Assembly (NCBI RefSeq): GCF_001592005.1
Contig: NZ_BCVZ01000004.1
Coordinates: forward strand, 186,001 to 250,000
DNA: 64,000 nucleotides
Source of the DNA: Bacillus sonorensis NBRC 101234 = KCTC 13918
Lineage (GTDB): Bacteria > Bacillota > Bacilli > Bacillales > Bacillaceae
Direction: 5' to 3'
The first letter of the stretch is position 1. Each line of letters begins with the position of its first letter. Positions 1-9,067 of this stretch are shown here, piece by piece. Below the pieces are notes generated by a model. That model worked only from the letters and a program-made list of their open reading frames with translations, ran no database searches and was not told where the DNA came from. Position numbers and translations under genes: made by a program.

Positions 1-410
1 GATTCATTGCGAAGAGCGGTCACACCATATGTTTTGAACAGACGGACAAGCCTTTCCTGACTGACCTCGTAATCATTGTTTCCCCATACAAAATACGTTT
101 TTCCCAAACTTGTCAGCCGTTTGATATTTTCTTCAATCCTCGTAAACGGGACGCCCTGTTCTGCCAGATCGCCTCCGATGACGACCATATGCACGCCGTG
201 CTCCTCCACTTCGCGGATGATCTCTTCACTGACTGTGCGTCTATGAATGTCAGATATAAAAAAGATGTTCAGCGGCTCTTTTCCCCCCAGTCGTCTGAGC
301 GGAAAATCAGCGCGCTTTACACGGTTTTCTTTGGCGATGGCCGACATTTTCCAAATGAATGCAATAGCGCAAACGAAAGCAGCGGAAATAAGACTGAGCA
401 AATAGATCAT
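1..410 (-). CDS. ypbG: Metallophosphoesterase YpbG, N-terminal part (cut by window edge)
   Basis: Calcineurin-like metallophosphoesterase; only about the first 136 residues lie in the window and the 3' end runs off the left edge. The start at 408-410 opens with a hydrophobic segment (MIYLLSLISAAFVCAIAF), so the protein is probably membrane-anchored. The metal-ligand motifs of the family follow: a D-x-H (FFISDIH), GGDL and GNND. Its place at the distal end of the leftward ypbB-recS-ypbD-ypbE-ypbF cluster matches ypbG of B. subtilis. The substrate is unknown. The ribosome binding site is weak, so the exact start is less certain than the family. Confidence 0.8.
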   Translation of the reverse strand, partial: MIYLLSLISAAFVCAIAFIWKMSAIAKENRVKRADFPLRRLGGKEPLNIFFISDIHRRTVSEEIIREVEEHGVHMVVIGGDLAEQGVPFTRIEENIKRLTSLGKTYFVWGNNDYEVSQERLVRLFKTYGVTALRNE

Positions 411-456
411 ATTGATTCCCCATTCTTGTTTTCTTTCATATAAGACGCCTGATGAA

Positions 457-492
457 AAAAGACGTTTCTTTTGCCAAGAAAACGCCTTTTTT
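457..492 (-). terminator. Possible terminator after ypbF
   Basis: Read on the minus strand, an imperfect stem (GGCGTTT / AAACGTC, with G-T pairs) is followed by a run of T. It sits directly after the ypbF stop and before the ypbG start. The stem is short, so attenuation rather than full termination is possible. Confidence 0.35.
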
Positions 493-944
493 TATTTGCT
501 TTCAAAATACAAATTGATGTCATACTGCTGTTTCATGACTTTATAAACCGTTTCCCTCGATTTCCATTCCTCGGGCTGGGGCCACAAATCGGTGCTTTTC
601 TGAATAATCTCGCATCTGAGCTTATGAAAGTCCGCTTCCGCTTTCTCTTCCTTCTTTTTAAAAAAATATGCTGTGCTGTAAGCGAAAGCCGCCGACAATA
701 TCCAAAGCATGTACATGGAATCGTTCAGCAATTCTCCCAGGATGCTGTTTTTTCCATACCCTTTCCAGGCTACAAACAAGCAAAACGATGCGGCGCAGAT
801 CAGGGCGGCCGCCTGCCATCTGAACGATTGCTTTTTATAATTTTCATATTTTCGTTTTCTTTTAATTAAGCCGCGAAGCATTTGTTTTGTAGGTTCGTCA
901 GTAAAACGATCAAGCTGATCAAGTGCGCTTTCCACATTCCTCAC
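492..944 (-). CDS. ypbF: Conserved membrane protein YpbF (DUF2663)
   Basis: A 150-residue protein with a basic N-terminal region (KRKRKYENYKK near 28-38), two hydrophobic segments at roughly 45-63 and 76-95, and a charged C-terminal tail. Length and position match YpbF of B. subtilis. The function is unknown. The start is GTG at 942-944, preceded by GAGGA at a six-base spacing; an internal GTG three codons later has poorer spacing. It lies between ypbE and ypbG in the same leftward cluster. Confidence 0.75.
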   Translation of the reverse strand: MRNVESALDQLDRFTDEPTKQMLRGLIKRKRKYENYKKQSFRWQAAALICAASFCLFVAWKGYGKNSILGELLNDSMYMLWILSAAFAYSTAYFFKKKEEKAEADFHKLRCEIIQKSTDLWPQPEEWKSRETVYKVMKQQYDINLYFESK

Positions 945-1002
945 ACCTTGTCCTCATGTTTGTACAATGTATATGAGGAAGACGGGACAATCATGCAGGC
1001 CC

Positions 1003-1764
1003 TCAATAAAAAGGAATATCGAGCACCTGCCCCGCGTACACGTTGTTGCCGGATAATTGATTGTAATTGCGGATTTTTTCCTCTCCTGACCGGTCTTTAT
1101 AATATTTCATGGAGATCCGGTAAAGGGTTTCTTTTTCAGCGACGGTATGCTGAATCACCTTTTTTGGTTGCGGCGCTTGCCGGACCGGGGGGGCTTTTGC
1201 GGTATTTTTCTTTGTGGAAGCGGACTTGTCTTCGGATTTTTTCGCAGTTACGGCAGGCTTGTTCTCTGCCGCAGCAGGCTTGTCCTCCGTTTTTTTGTCT
1301 TCTGTAGGCTGTTCTTGCGCTGTTTCTTTTTTTGGGGTCTCGTCCGTTTTTTCGCTGTTTTCCTGCTTTTTTTCTTGAAGAGCGGCGGCTTTTTGCTCAG
1401 AGTCCGCTTTTTGATCAGCCTCCTGATCGCCGCCGTTTTTTTCATTGAGGAAGCCTGTATCGCCTGACTTTTCATAAAACACATCGTCATATTGCTCAGG
1501 ATTCGTACCGCCTTGATTCATCATATACATAAACACCAGGAAGACGATGATCGGAATGAATAAAAATATGACAGCAAGCGATGTAAATAAAGGATTCCTG
1601 TTTTTATTCTTTTTTTTGCTGTTTTTCTTCTTTTCATGATAAGACTGTCTGGAAGGGATCTTATCTTCGCGGATTTCCGGCTCTGGCGCTGTTTGCCGGG
1701 CAAGCTCAGCCTGAGCCTTTTCCCGCTCCTTTTTCTTCCTCTCTATCCTTGACATCTCCGTCAT
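1003..1764 (-). CDS. ypbE: LysM-domain membrane protein YpbE
   Basis: A 253-residue bitopic protein. It has a very basic cytoplasmic N-terminus, one transmembrane segment at about 59-80, a long low-complexity Lys/Glu/Ala/Gln linker, and a C-terminal LysM domain (HTVAEKETLYRISMKYY...GQVLDIPFY) that would bind peptidoglycan. The start at 1762-1764 follows AGGAGG; the longer ORF upstream has no such site. The gene overlaps the 3' end of ypbD by 59 nt, which suggests translational coupling. The exact role is unknown; the fold suggests a cell-wall tether. Confidence 0.85.
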   Translation of the reverse strand: MTEMSRIERKKKEREKAQAELARQTAPEPEIREDKIPSRQSYHEKKKNSKKKNKNRNPLFTSLAVIFLFIPIIVFLVFMYMMNQGGTNPEQYDDVFYEKSGDTGFLNEKNGGDQEADQKADSEQKAAALQEKKQENSEKTDETPKKETAQEQPTEDKKTEDKPAAAENKPAVTAKKSEDKSASTKKNTAKAPPVRQAPQPKKVIQHTVAEKETLYRISMKYYKDRSGEEKIRNYNQLSGNNVYAGQVLDIPFY

Positions 1765-2350
1765 GTAAACTCCTCCTAACGTGTTGAAAACGAATCTGAA
1801 ACGCAAATACAGCATCAATCAGGAAATGCGCTGTTACAGGGATGAATAAATTGTTTGTCGCTAAAAAACTGATTCCGAGCAAAAAGCTGATGGAAACCAC
1901 CATGACAAAGAGCAGCCACTTTCTTAAATAACGAAAATGCAAAAGCGCAAAAATGATGCTTGCCGTCCAAATGCCGAAATGGGTCTGGATCACGCCCCTG
2001 AACAATATTTCTTCTGTAAATGCGATGAAAAGCGTCAGCACCAGTATATGAGGATAAGAACGGCTTCGAAAAAGCTTTTCATTAATCCCTTCATCGTCAT
2101 ACATATGCTCGGGAACCCATTTCATCACTGCCAGGTCGATGATGATTACGAAAACAGCAAGCGGCACGCCGTATGTCAGGATTCTCAGATCATATCCATT
2201 CCACAGCGAGAAAAAACTGCCGGTATCATCAAACAAAAAGACGCCCAGCAAAATCGCTGTACAGAGCATGAGAAGCTGGGAAAAATAGAGCTGCTTCAGC
2301 ATTTCCCCGTCTGACAGCCGCCGGATGATGTCCGATTGTTTTTTCAGCAT
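1706..2350 (-). CDS. ypbD: CPBP-family intramembrane protease YpbD
   Basis: A 214-residue polytopic membrane protein of the CPBP (CAAX protease/bacteriocin-processing) family. It carries the diagnostic EExxxR motif (TEEILFRG near 113-119) and later His residues in membrane segments (LLHFRYLR, TAHFLID) that complete the metal site. Substrates are unknown. The start overlaps the recS stop by 7 nt and its own end overlaps ypbE by 59 nt. The last 25 residues or so are charged and look like a poorly constrained tail. Confidence 0.82.
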   Translation of the reverse strand: MLKKQSDIIRRLSDGEMLKQLYFSQLLMLCTAILLGVFLFDDTGSFFSLWNGYDLRILTYGVPLAVFVIIIDLAVMKWVPEHMYDDEGINEKLFRSRSYPHILVLTLFIAFTEEILFRGVIQTHFGIWTASIIFALLHFRYLRKWLLFVMVVSISFLLGISFLATNNLFIPVTAHFLIDAVFAFQIRFQHVRRSLHDGDVKDREEEKGAGKGSG

Positions 2351-3831
2351 ACATGATCACGGCTGACAGCGAAAATCATATCCAATTCTTCTTCCCATGC
2401 TGTTAATTGATTCATAATCGGGTGGTCTCCTTTAGCTTCATAATCTTCAAGATGTAATCCGCAGTGCGTGCAGCAAGGCGTTTTCCTCGGTTTTCGCCTT
2501 TCATTAAAATAAGCAAGCAGCCCTTCGCGAAAACATCCTTTGTTCGCTGCGATGTGGGCAAAGCCTTCCATCTTGCTTAATTTTTGCTGCTTTCTGAAGT
2601 CCATTTCCTGATAAATGTGCTCTCTGCCTTTATTCCCTAAATGGCGAAACTTTACATACAAGTGGGCAAAATGGCGGGCCTGTGTTTCCGTTAAGCCCGA
2701 TTGCTGAAGGGTTTCTTTTAAGCCGCGTTCATCCCGAACGCCGGCAAGCTTTTCATACAAAAAATCGATATCATGCCGGCTGAGGGCTTCTGTCTGAATC
2801 AGCTGCTCTTGAATTTCCTTATCTCCGGGAGCCTTCAGCAGAATGCTGATGCTCCGGTTTCCATCCCGTCCTGCCCGCCCGATTTCCTGCATGAATGCCT
2901 CAGCTGTCTGGGGAAGGTTAAAGTGGATTACATACCTGACATCCGGCTTATCAACACCCATTCCAAACGCATTTGTGCAGCAGACGAGGTCGAGCTGGTT
3001 ACGGATGAACTGCTGCTGAATCAGCATCCTGTCCCCGGCTTCCATTCCCCCGTGATAAAACCCCGTTCTCAGCCTCGTCCCCTCTGTGATCCGATCAGCC
3101 AGTTCTTCAGCCCATTTTCTTGTCGGACAATAGACGAGGCCGGGCCCCTGAAGCTTACGGACCAGTTCGGTAAGCCTTTTCGTTTTTTCGGCGGTATCCT
3201 GCACTTCCTCAATATGAAGGGCGATGTTTGGCCGATCAACGGAATGAATCAAATAACGGGCTTCTTCCAAACCGAGGAGCCGGGATATATCCTTTAATGT
3301 CGCTTCTGTTGCCGTTGCTGTCAGCGCCAGGGTAACGGGGCCGGCGAGCTGTTTTTTGATCTCGCCGAGCTTCGAGTAGTCAGGTCTGAAGTCATGCCCC
3401 CATTGCGAGATGCAGTGGGCTTCATCAACGACGAAAAAGCTGATATTAATCGCTTGAAGCCGCTTCAACATCTGCTCCGACTGGAGAGCCTCGGGTGATA
3501 TATAAAGAAACTTGAGCCGGTGAAGCTGTTTTAAAACCGCTTCTTTTTCCTGATAGGTTAAGGCGCTGTTGTAAGCCGCGACTCTTTTTTCACCGCGCAT
3601 TTTTAATTGCTGGACCTGATCCTCCATTAAAGACAGCAGCGGGGATACTATCAGCACCGTTCCGTCTGTCAAAAGACCGGGAAGCTGGTAGCACAATGAT
3701 TTCCCTCCTCCTGTCGGAAGCATGGCCACCGTGTCCCGTCCTTCGATGACGCTTTTTATAATGTCTTCTTGTCCCTTTTTAAAAGAGCTGTAGCCGAAAT
3801 GGCGGTAGAGGGCCTGATGAAGTTTATCCAT
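2344..3831 (-). CDS. recS: Short RecQ-family ATP-dependent DNA helicase RecS
   Basis: A 3'-5' superfamily-2 helicase of 495 residues. It has Walker A (TGGGKS, 40-45), DEAH (136-139) and the RecQ aromatic-rich loop (QWGHDFRPDY) just after it. The motif V/VI region reads TNAFGMGVDKPDVRYVIHFNLP...QEIGRAGRDG. The C-terminus carries the four-cysteine zinc-binding module (NKGCFREGLLAYFN...CCTHCG). There is no HRDC domain, which makes this the short paralogue (RecS/YpbC) rather than full RecQ. It overlaps ypbB by 8 nt and ypbD by 7 nt, so it is translated from an operon. A role in recombination repair follows from the family. Confidence 0.92.
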   Translation of the reverse strand: MDKLHQALYRHFGYSSFKKGQEDIIKSVIEGRDTVAMLPTGGGKSLCYQLPGLLTDGTVLIVSPLLSLMEDQVQQLKMRGEKRVAAYNSALTYQEKEAVLKQLHRLKFLYISPEALQSEQMLKRLQAINISFFVVDEAHCISQWGHDFRPDYSKLGEIKKQLAGPVTLALTATATEATLKDISRLLGLEEARYLIHSVDRPNIALHIEEVQDTAEKTKRLTELVRKLQGPGLVYCPTRKWAEELADRITEGTRLRTGFYHGGMEAGDRMLIQQQFIRNQLDLVCCTNAFGMGVDKPDVRYVIHFNLPQTAEAFMQEIGRAGRDGNRSISILLKAPGDKEIQEQLIQTEALSRHDIDFLYEKLAGVRDERGLKETLQQSGLTETQARHFAHLYVKFRHLGNKGREHIYQEMDFRKQQKLSKMEGFAHIAANKGCFREGLLAYFNERRKPRKTPCCTHCGLHLEDYEAKGDHPIMNQLTAWEEELDMIFAVSRDHVC

Positions 3832-4882
3832 GCCGGGTCACCGTTTTCGACAGGGCCAGGCGGATTTTAAAATAGCTGTATCTTCCGCCGAGCCCTTCTT
3901 TAATTTGTCTGATTTTATTGGTTTGATTGATTTTCGCATAATCGGCAATGATTTTTTGTTCCTCTTTTGTGACGTATTTTTCAATGGAAAAAGCCGGATC
4001 ATGAATCGCGATTTCCACGATATGGTCCTCGATCGTCGCCGTTTTTAAATTGCGGATTTCCGCTATCCGGTCAATCGATTTTCCTTCTTTAATCAAAAAC
4101 AGCGTTTTCCTTGTCGACTGTGTCAGTCCGTCTTTAAATGGGATGTCTTTGATCAGCGCTTGAAAAAGCGGGCTTTCACCCTTTTGAACGGATTGAATAA
4201 AATAGTGCAGAACATCCCAAAACAGAGCATATATGTACCATTCATCCTCACGCATTTTTTCTGCAAGCTGTTTACATGTAAAACCGACTTTGGCGGCTGA
4301 TGTCAGGGAATGTACAAACACAGCGGCCTGCCGGTCATGATCCAATGCCGACAGTTTTTCCTTCAATTCCGCATGAAAACGCGCTGCCAGCTCGTCTGCA
4401 TTCCGGTTTCTCAAGTACTGCCTGACCCAATGTTGAATCTGGTAATCTTTTATGATCGGCAAATAAACGCGTTCCCCATAACGTCTGTTTGACAACACCT
4501 GAATCAATAGGGACATCCTTCCCCACATGATGTTTGCGGCCGCCTGATAATATGCGCAGTGAAAATGGCGGGGCCAGGGATGCAGGCTGAAGCAGCGGGC
4601 AAGTTCCTTTTCGCCGCTTTCAGTCACGACATAAGCGCCTGTTTCCCGCTTTTCGGTGATGAAAGATTGCCGCAGCAATTTTTGAAAGCTGCCATTCAAC
4701 CGGTCTCTTGAAAGGGACGAACAAAAGCCGAAATACTTTGAGACGGCAAATAAACCGGCATCCTGTATCGTCTGTGATGACCTTTTCCCCTTTAACAAAT
4801 GATATACGGCGCTCGGCGACCGTTCTCCCCTCATCGCAGAGAGGATGTCCAGCACGACGGCGTCAAAAAAATGAACTGACAT
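3824..4882 (-). CDS. ypbB: YpbB, helix-turn-helix protein cotranscribed with recS
   Basis: A 352-residue soluble protein with a C-terminal helix-turn-helix of the type also found fused to some RecQ helicases (KTLFLIKEGKSIDRIAEIR...TIEDHIVEI near 270-300). The N-terminal two thirds has no motif I recognise. It is the first gene of the leftward ypb operon, divergent from fer, and overlaps recS by 8 nt. A helper role for RecS, for example in DNA binding, is inference from context. Confidence 0.85.
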   Translation of the reverse strand: MSVHFFDAVVLDILSAMRGERSPSAVYHLLKGKRSSQTIQDAGLFAVSKYFGFCSSLSRDRLNGSFQKLLRQSFITEKRETGAYVVTESGEKELARCFSLHPWPRHFHCAYYQAAANIMWGRMSLLIQVLSNRRYGERVYLPIIKDYQIQHWVRQYLRNRNADELAARFHAELKEKLSALDHDRQAAVFVHSLTSAAKVGFTCKQLAEKMREDEWYIYALFWDVLHYFIQSVQKGESPLFQALIKDIPFKDGLTQSTRKTLFLIKEGKSIDRIAEIRNLKTATIEDHIVEIAIHDPAFSIEKYVTKEEQKIIADYAKINQTNKIRQIKEGLGGRYSYFKIRLALSKTVTRHG

Positions 4883-5032
4883 AGCATCACCTACATTCTT
4901 CCGGACAACATTCGATCATTTTCTTCTTATTATTTTAACAGATTTTGCAGAGAAATCGACGTTTAAAGTCATTTAAAAGGGGCATGTTAGCAGTAGAACC
5001 CTTGTGTGATAAGCATTCTCAATATTTTTGAG

Positions 5033-5061
5033 TTGAAATGTAGGATTAACAGCATTACAAT
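5033..5061 (+). promoter_or_regulatory. SigA promoter of fer
   Basis: A -35 element TTGAAA (5033-5038) and a -10 element TACAAT (5056-5061) are separated by 17 bases, about 85 bases upstream of the fer start. Confidence 0.7.
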
Positions 5062-5096
5062 AAGGAATGGGAATAGGTTTCATATCGGACAGATAG

Positions 5097-5396
<300 letters not shown>

Positions 5397-5403
5397 AAAA
5401 GCA

Positions 5404-5435
5404 ATATCCGGCACAGCGTGTGCCGGATATTTTTT
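5404..5435 (+). terminator. Rho-independent terminator of fer
   Basis: A perfect 12-bp stem (5404-5415 with 5419-5430), a 3-nt loop, then TTTTT, directly after the fer stop. Confidence 0.9.
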
Positions 5436-5439
5436 AATC

Positions 5440-5473
5440 AAAAAGCCCGGCTGCTTTCGAGCCCGGGCTTTTT
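5440..5473. terminator. Bidirectional terminator between fer and ribU
   Basis: An inverted repeat with arms AAAAAGCCCGG (5440-5450) and CCGGGCTTTTT (5463-5473) gives T-runs on both strands. It mainly serves the leftward ribU message and is a second stop for fer. Confidence 0.8.
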
Positions 5474-5482
5474 TTCTATGCG

Positions 5483-6067
5483 TTAATGCTGTTTAGCCAT
5501 CCGGACATTTTCTTTCAGCCAAGGTCTCAGCTGAAGGAAAATCGGTGTGGACACCAATGTCACGACAAGGCCTTTAATGATATTGAAAGGAAGGATTCCG
5601 GCCACGATCGTCGTCTTCAGCGCGGCTGCCGATAATGCCGGAGCATGTAGGAACCAAGTGTATGCAGGCATAAACAGTACATAATTTAAAATGCTCATTA
5701 AAACAGCCATCAATACCGTTCCTGCAATGAGCGCCGCCGCAAACCCTTTGGCAGAGCTTGATTTTTTCAGCAGCAAAGCGGCCGGCAGAATAAACAGCGT
5801 TCCTGCGATGAAGTTCGCCGTCTGATCGATCGGGACGCCTGACGCGCTGCCCGCAATAAAGTAGTTTAGCACATTTTTCACTGCTTCAACGGCGATACCG
5901 GCACCCGGGCCGTATAATATGACGGCAAGCAGTGCGGGAATATCGCTGAAATCAATTTTCAAATACGGATACGCCCCCAAAATCGGAAAACTCAGCATCA
6001 TTAACACAAATGCAATGCTGCTCAGCATACTGATGGACACTAGACGTCTTACTCTGTTGTGTTTCAT
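5483..6067 (-). CDS. ribU: Riboflavin importer RibU (ECF transporter S component)
   Basis: A 194-residue membrane protein with about six hydrophobic segments. It is the substrate-binding S component for riboflavin/FMN uptake, working with the shared EcfA1A2T module encoded elsewhere. The DFSDIPALLAVILYGPGAGI stretch and the overall sequence match B. subtilis RibU (YpaA/FmnP). The start follows AGGAG. An FMN riboswitch and terminator lie in its leader, so uptake shuts off when FMN is abundant, in parallel with the biosynthetic rib operon some 27 kb away. Confidence 0.93.
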   Translation of the reverse strand: MKHNRVRRLVSISMLSSIAFVLMMLSFPILGAYPYLKIDFSDIPALLAVILYGPGAGIAVEAVKNVLNYFIAGSASGVPIDQTANFIAGTLFILPAALLLKKSSSAKGFAAALIAGTVLMAVLMSILNYVLFMPAYTWFLHAPALSAAALKTTIVAGILPFNIIKGLVVTLVSTPIFLQLRPWLKENVRMAKQH

Positions 6068-6136
6068 TTTGTCACTTTCTCCTTTTCGATCAACATCTCA
6101 CGAAAAGAGGAATGGTTCTTGCCCCCGCCATTAAAC

Positions 6137-6164
6137 AAAAAACCCGCTTTTTTGACAAAGCGGG
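6137..6164 (-). terminator. Riboswitch-controlled terminator in the ribU leader
   Basis: On the minus strand CCCGCTTT (6157-6164) pairs with AAAGCGGG (6143-6150), followed by a T-run (6137-6142). It lies between the FMN aptamer and the ribU start, so it is the expression platform. Confidence 0.85.
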
Positions 6165-6222
6165 GCTGTTTTCAGACAGGTTAAATAAACGCTTGAAAAT
6201 GTTGCATTTCAAACGCGGAACC

Positions 6223-6350
6223 TCCATCTTCTCCCATCCAGACTATACTGTCGGCTCCGGAATCTCACCGAATCCTGCCTAAAAAAGGCTCGCGGGCTTA
6301 GAGTCAAAACTCATCACCGCCGGTAGGGAATTTCACCCTGCCCCGAAGAT
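6223..6350 (-). ncRNA. FMN riboswitch (RFN element) of ribU
   Basis: The minus strand shows the conserved RFN signature. It begins ATCTTCGGGGCAGGGTGAAA, continues with TTCCCTACCGGCGGTGAT, AGCCCGCGAGC and GGATTCGGTGAGATTCCGG, and closes with AGTCTGGATGGGAGAAGATG. The outer stem (ATCTTC/GAAGAT) closes. FMN binding should favour the downstream terminator. Confidence 0.96.
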
Positions 6351-6379
6351 TGATCATATGATTTTTTAATTTTGATATT

Positions 6380-6408
6380 ATTATAATGTAATTGTGAAGA
6401 AATGTACA
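6380..6408 (-). promoter_or_regulatory. SigA promoter of the ribU leader
   Basis: On the minus strand TGTACA (6403-6408) and a perfect TATAAT (6380-6385) are separated by 17 bases, just upstream of the RFN element. Confidence 0.7.
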
Positions 6409-6518
6409 GATCGAAGCTCAGCTTCTTCCATCAGCAAAACACATTTCCCCTCTCCAGCTAAAATCCGCACATTCACAGTTTATTCATTTTTAATTTTCGT
6501 CTTTTCCGCGGGAACTCA

Positions 6519-6547
6519 TTGACACCATTTATGGAATATGGTAAATT
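6519..6547 (+). promoter_or_regulatory. SigA promoter of serA
   Basis: TTGACA (6519-6524), 17-base spacer, TAAATT (6542-6547), about 40 bases upstream of the serA start. It faces away from the ribU promoter. Confidence 0.8.
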
Positions 6548-6586
6548 ATCAGATATTTATGACGCTTATTTAGGAGGAAATCTTAC

Positions 6587-8164
6587 ATGTTTCGAGTATT
6601 GGTCTCAGATAAAATGTCTAGCGATGGCCTTAAACCATTAATGGAAGCTGATTTTATTGAAATTGTTCAAAAAAATGTCGCGGAAGCGGAAGATGAGCTT
6701 CATACGTTTGATGCTCTTTTGGTGAGAAGCGCCACAAAAGTGACGGAAGAACTGTTCAACAAGATGACATCATTAAAAATTGTCGCCAGAGCAGGGGTAG
6801 GCGTGGACAACATCGATATTGATGAAGCGACGAAGCACGGCGTGATTGTCGTTAACGCGCCGAACGGAAACACAATCTCAACGGCTGAACATACTTTTGC
6901 GATGTTTTCCGCTTTGATGAGACATATTCCGCAGGCGAACATATCCGTTAAATCGCGCGAATGGAACCGTTCTGCTTACGTGGGTTCAGAGCTTTACGGA
7001 AAAACGCTCGGCATCGTCGGAATGGGGCGGATCGGAAGCGAAATTGCAAGCCGCGCCAAAGCGTTTGGAATGACGGTCCATGTATATGATCCGTTTCTAA
7101 CCCAGGAGAGAGCAAACAAGCTCGGAGTCAACGCCAACAGCTTTGAAGAAGTTCTCGCCTCCGCAGATATCATTACCGTTCACACTCCGCTGACGAAAGA
7201 AACGAAGGGGCTCTTAAACAAGGAAACCATCGCCAAAACGAAAAAAGGCGTCCGCCTTGTCAACTGCGCCAGAGGCGGAATCATTGATGAAGCGGCACTT
7301 TTTGAGGCGCTTGAAAGCGGTCATGTCGCAGGGGCGGCCCTCGACGTTTTTGAAGTCGAACCTCCTGTGGATTCAAAATTGATCGATCACCAGAACGTGA
7401 TCGCCACTCCGCATTTGGGAGCTTCAACAAAAGAAGCACAGCTAAATGTAGCGGCCCAGGTTTCAGAGGAAGTCCTGCAATATGCACAGGGGAACCCTGT
7501 CATGTCCGCGATCAACCTTCCGGCCATGACGAAGGACTCTTTCCAAAAGATCCAGCCTTATCATCAATTTGCCAATACAATCGGAAACCTTGTATCACAA
7601 TGTATGAACGAGCCTGTTAAAGATGTGGCCATCCATTATGAAGGGTCTATAGCAAAGCTTGAAACATCATTTATTACGAAAAGCCTTTTGGCCGGATTCC
7701 TGAAACCGCGCGTCGCTGCCACCGTCAATGAAGTAAACGCCGGCACCGTTGCGAAAGAGCGCGGCATCAGCTTCAGTGAAAAGATTTCTTCCAATGAATC
7801 CGGCTATGAAAACTGCATTTCCGTTAAAGTAACCGGCGATCTGTCAACGTTTTCGTTAACAGCGACGTATATTCCGCACTTTGGCGGACGGATTGTCGCT
7901 TTGAACGGATTTGACATTGATTTTTATCCAACCGGTCACCTTGTCTACATCCACCATCAGGATAAACCCGGCATGATCGGCCATGTCGGCCGGATTCTCG
8001 GAGATCATGACATCAACATCGCGACAATGCAGGTGGGACGGAAAGAAAAAGGCGGCGAAGCGATCATGATGCTCTCATTTGACCGCCACCTTGAAGACAG
8101 CATTGTCAATGAATTAAAAAACATCGACGACATTGTATCGGTTAAGGTCATCGACCTGCCATAG
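6587..8164 (+). CDS. serA: D-3-phosphoglycerate dehydrogenase
   Basis: First committed enzyme of serine synthesis, oxidising 3-phosphoglycerate to 3-phosphohydroxypyruvate with NAD+. The 525-residue length is typical of the long Bacillus type. It has an N-terminal substrate-binding lobe, a Rossmann NAD-binding motif (GIVGMGRIGSEIA near 144-156), the active-site stretches NCARGGIIDE and TPHLGAST, an intervening domain, and a C-terminal ACT domain (YIHHQDKPGMIGHVGRIL) that usually senses serine. The start follows TTAGGAGG. It is monocistronic, with its own promoter and terminator. Confidence 0.96.
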   Translation: MFRVLVSDKMSSDGLKPLMEADFIEIVQKNVAEAEDELHTFDALLVRSATKVTEELFNKMTSLKIVARAGVGVDNIDIDEATKHGVIVVNAPNGNTISTAEHTFAMFSALMRHIPQANISVKSREWNRSAYVGSELYGKTLGIVGMGRIGSEIASRAKAFGMTVHVYDPFLTQERANKLGVNANSFEEVLASADIITVHTPLTKETKGLLNKETIAKTKKGVRLVNCARGGIIDEAALFEALESGHVAGAALDVFEVEPPVDSKLIDHQNVIATPHLGASTKEAQLNVAAQVSEEVLQYAQGNPVMSAINLPAMTKDSFQKIQPYHQFANTIGNLVSQCMNEPVKDVAIHYEGSIAKLETSFITKSLLAGFLKPRVAATVNEVNAGTVAKERGISFSEKISSNESGYENCISVKVTGDLSTFSLTATYIPHFGGRIVALNGFDIDFYPTGHLVYIHHQDKPGMIGHVGRILGDHDINIATMQVGRKEKGGEAIMMLSFDRHLEDSIVNELKNIDDIVSVKVIDLP

Positions 8165-8176
8165 CAGCCGGCAGAG

Positions 8177-8216
8177 CTCAGGAGGAAGACTTTCTCTTTC
8201 CTGAGTTCCGTTTTTT
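8177..8216 (+). terminator. Probable terminator of serA
   Basis: CTCAGGA (8177-8183) pairs with TCCTGAG (8199-8205), followed a few bases later by TTTTTT. The loop is long. Confidence 0.55.
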
Positions 8217-8221
8217 CGTTT

Positions 8222-9067
8222 TCATGATGAATGATCATCTCTGATAGTCAAGGGCTGGCGCGGATAGATTTGCTCCCCTTTCAGATCATTCCATTGTTGA
8301 ATATGCTGAACCGTTACACCCATTTTTTCGGCAATTTGGTAAAGCGTATCCCCTTTTTGGACAATATAAGTGCGGCGTTTCGCCTCCCGCTCATCAAGGT
8401 GCAGGATTTGTCCGACGCTAATATGCGAATTGGCAAGAGCATTGATCTTCATGATGCGGTTGACAGATATTCCGCTCTTTCGGCTGATCTTCCAGAGCGT
8501 GTCTCCTTTTTGCACGGTGATCGTTCCGTTTGCGTCACTGCTCCCCTTATGGACATGAACAGAATTTTGCTGAAACGCTTTCTCGTTGTAGACTGTCAGC
8601 GGATCAATCGCGTTTTTCTTATTCTCTGTCCATGGTCCATGATGGATTTCAAAGTGAAGATGCGTTCCCGTCGAGATTCCGGTATTGCCGATGATTCCGA
8701 TCTGCTCGCCTTTTCTCACACGGTCGTTCTTTTGTTTCAGCCGTTTGCTCAAATGGGCATAGACTGTTTCATATCCGTTATCGTGTTTGATGAAAATGAC
8801 TTGGCCGTATGAATCGGATGCGTATGATTTACTTACGGTTCCGCCTGCGGCAGCCACCACGCTCTCTCCTTCAGGAGCAGCGATATCAAGTCCTTTATGT
8901 TTGCCTCCCCTTGTGCCAAACTGATCCGTAATTTCCCCTTTAATCGGTTCGATCCAATGTGAGGCTTTCGCTCCTTTAGATGCAGCAGCAGATGGGGCCA
9001 TGGTGTAAGCGAAGCCCGACAGCGATATGATCAGCAATATGACGTATTTATGTCTAAGCGGTTTCAA
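8222..9067 (-). CDS. Secreted M23 endopeptidase with two LysM domains
   Basis: A 281-residue exported cell-wall protein. A signal peptide (KYVILLIISLSGFAYT) is followed by a LytM/M23 zinc endopeptidase domain with ligand motifs HKGLDIAA and HLHFEIH, then two C-terminal LysM repeats (VQKGDTLWKISRKSG and VQKGDTLYQIAEKMG). It should cleave peptide cross-bridges of peptidoglycan. The start is TTG at 9065-9067, ten bases after AGGAGG; the longer ATG ORF lacks a site. B. subtilis, as I remember it, has other genes between serA and rsiX, so this is an accessory gene here. No symbol assigned. Confidence 0.85.
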   Translation of the reverse strand: MKPLRHKYVILLIISLSGFAYTMAPSAAASKGAKASHWIEPIKGEITDQFGTRGGKHKGLDIAAPEGESVVAAAGGTVSKSYASDSYGQVIFIKHDNGYETVYAHLSKRLKQKNDRVRKGEQIGIIGNTGISTGTHLHFEIHHGPWTENKKNAIDPLTVYNEKAFQQNSVHVHKGSSDANGTITVQKGDTLWKISRKSGISVNRIMKINALANSHISVGQILHLDEREAKRRTYIVQKGDTLYQIAEKMGVTVQHIQQWNDLKGEQIYPRQPLTIRDDHSS

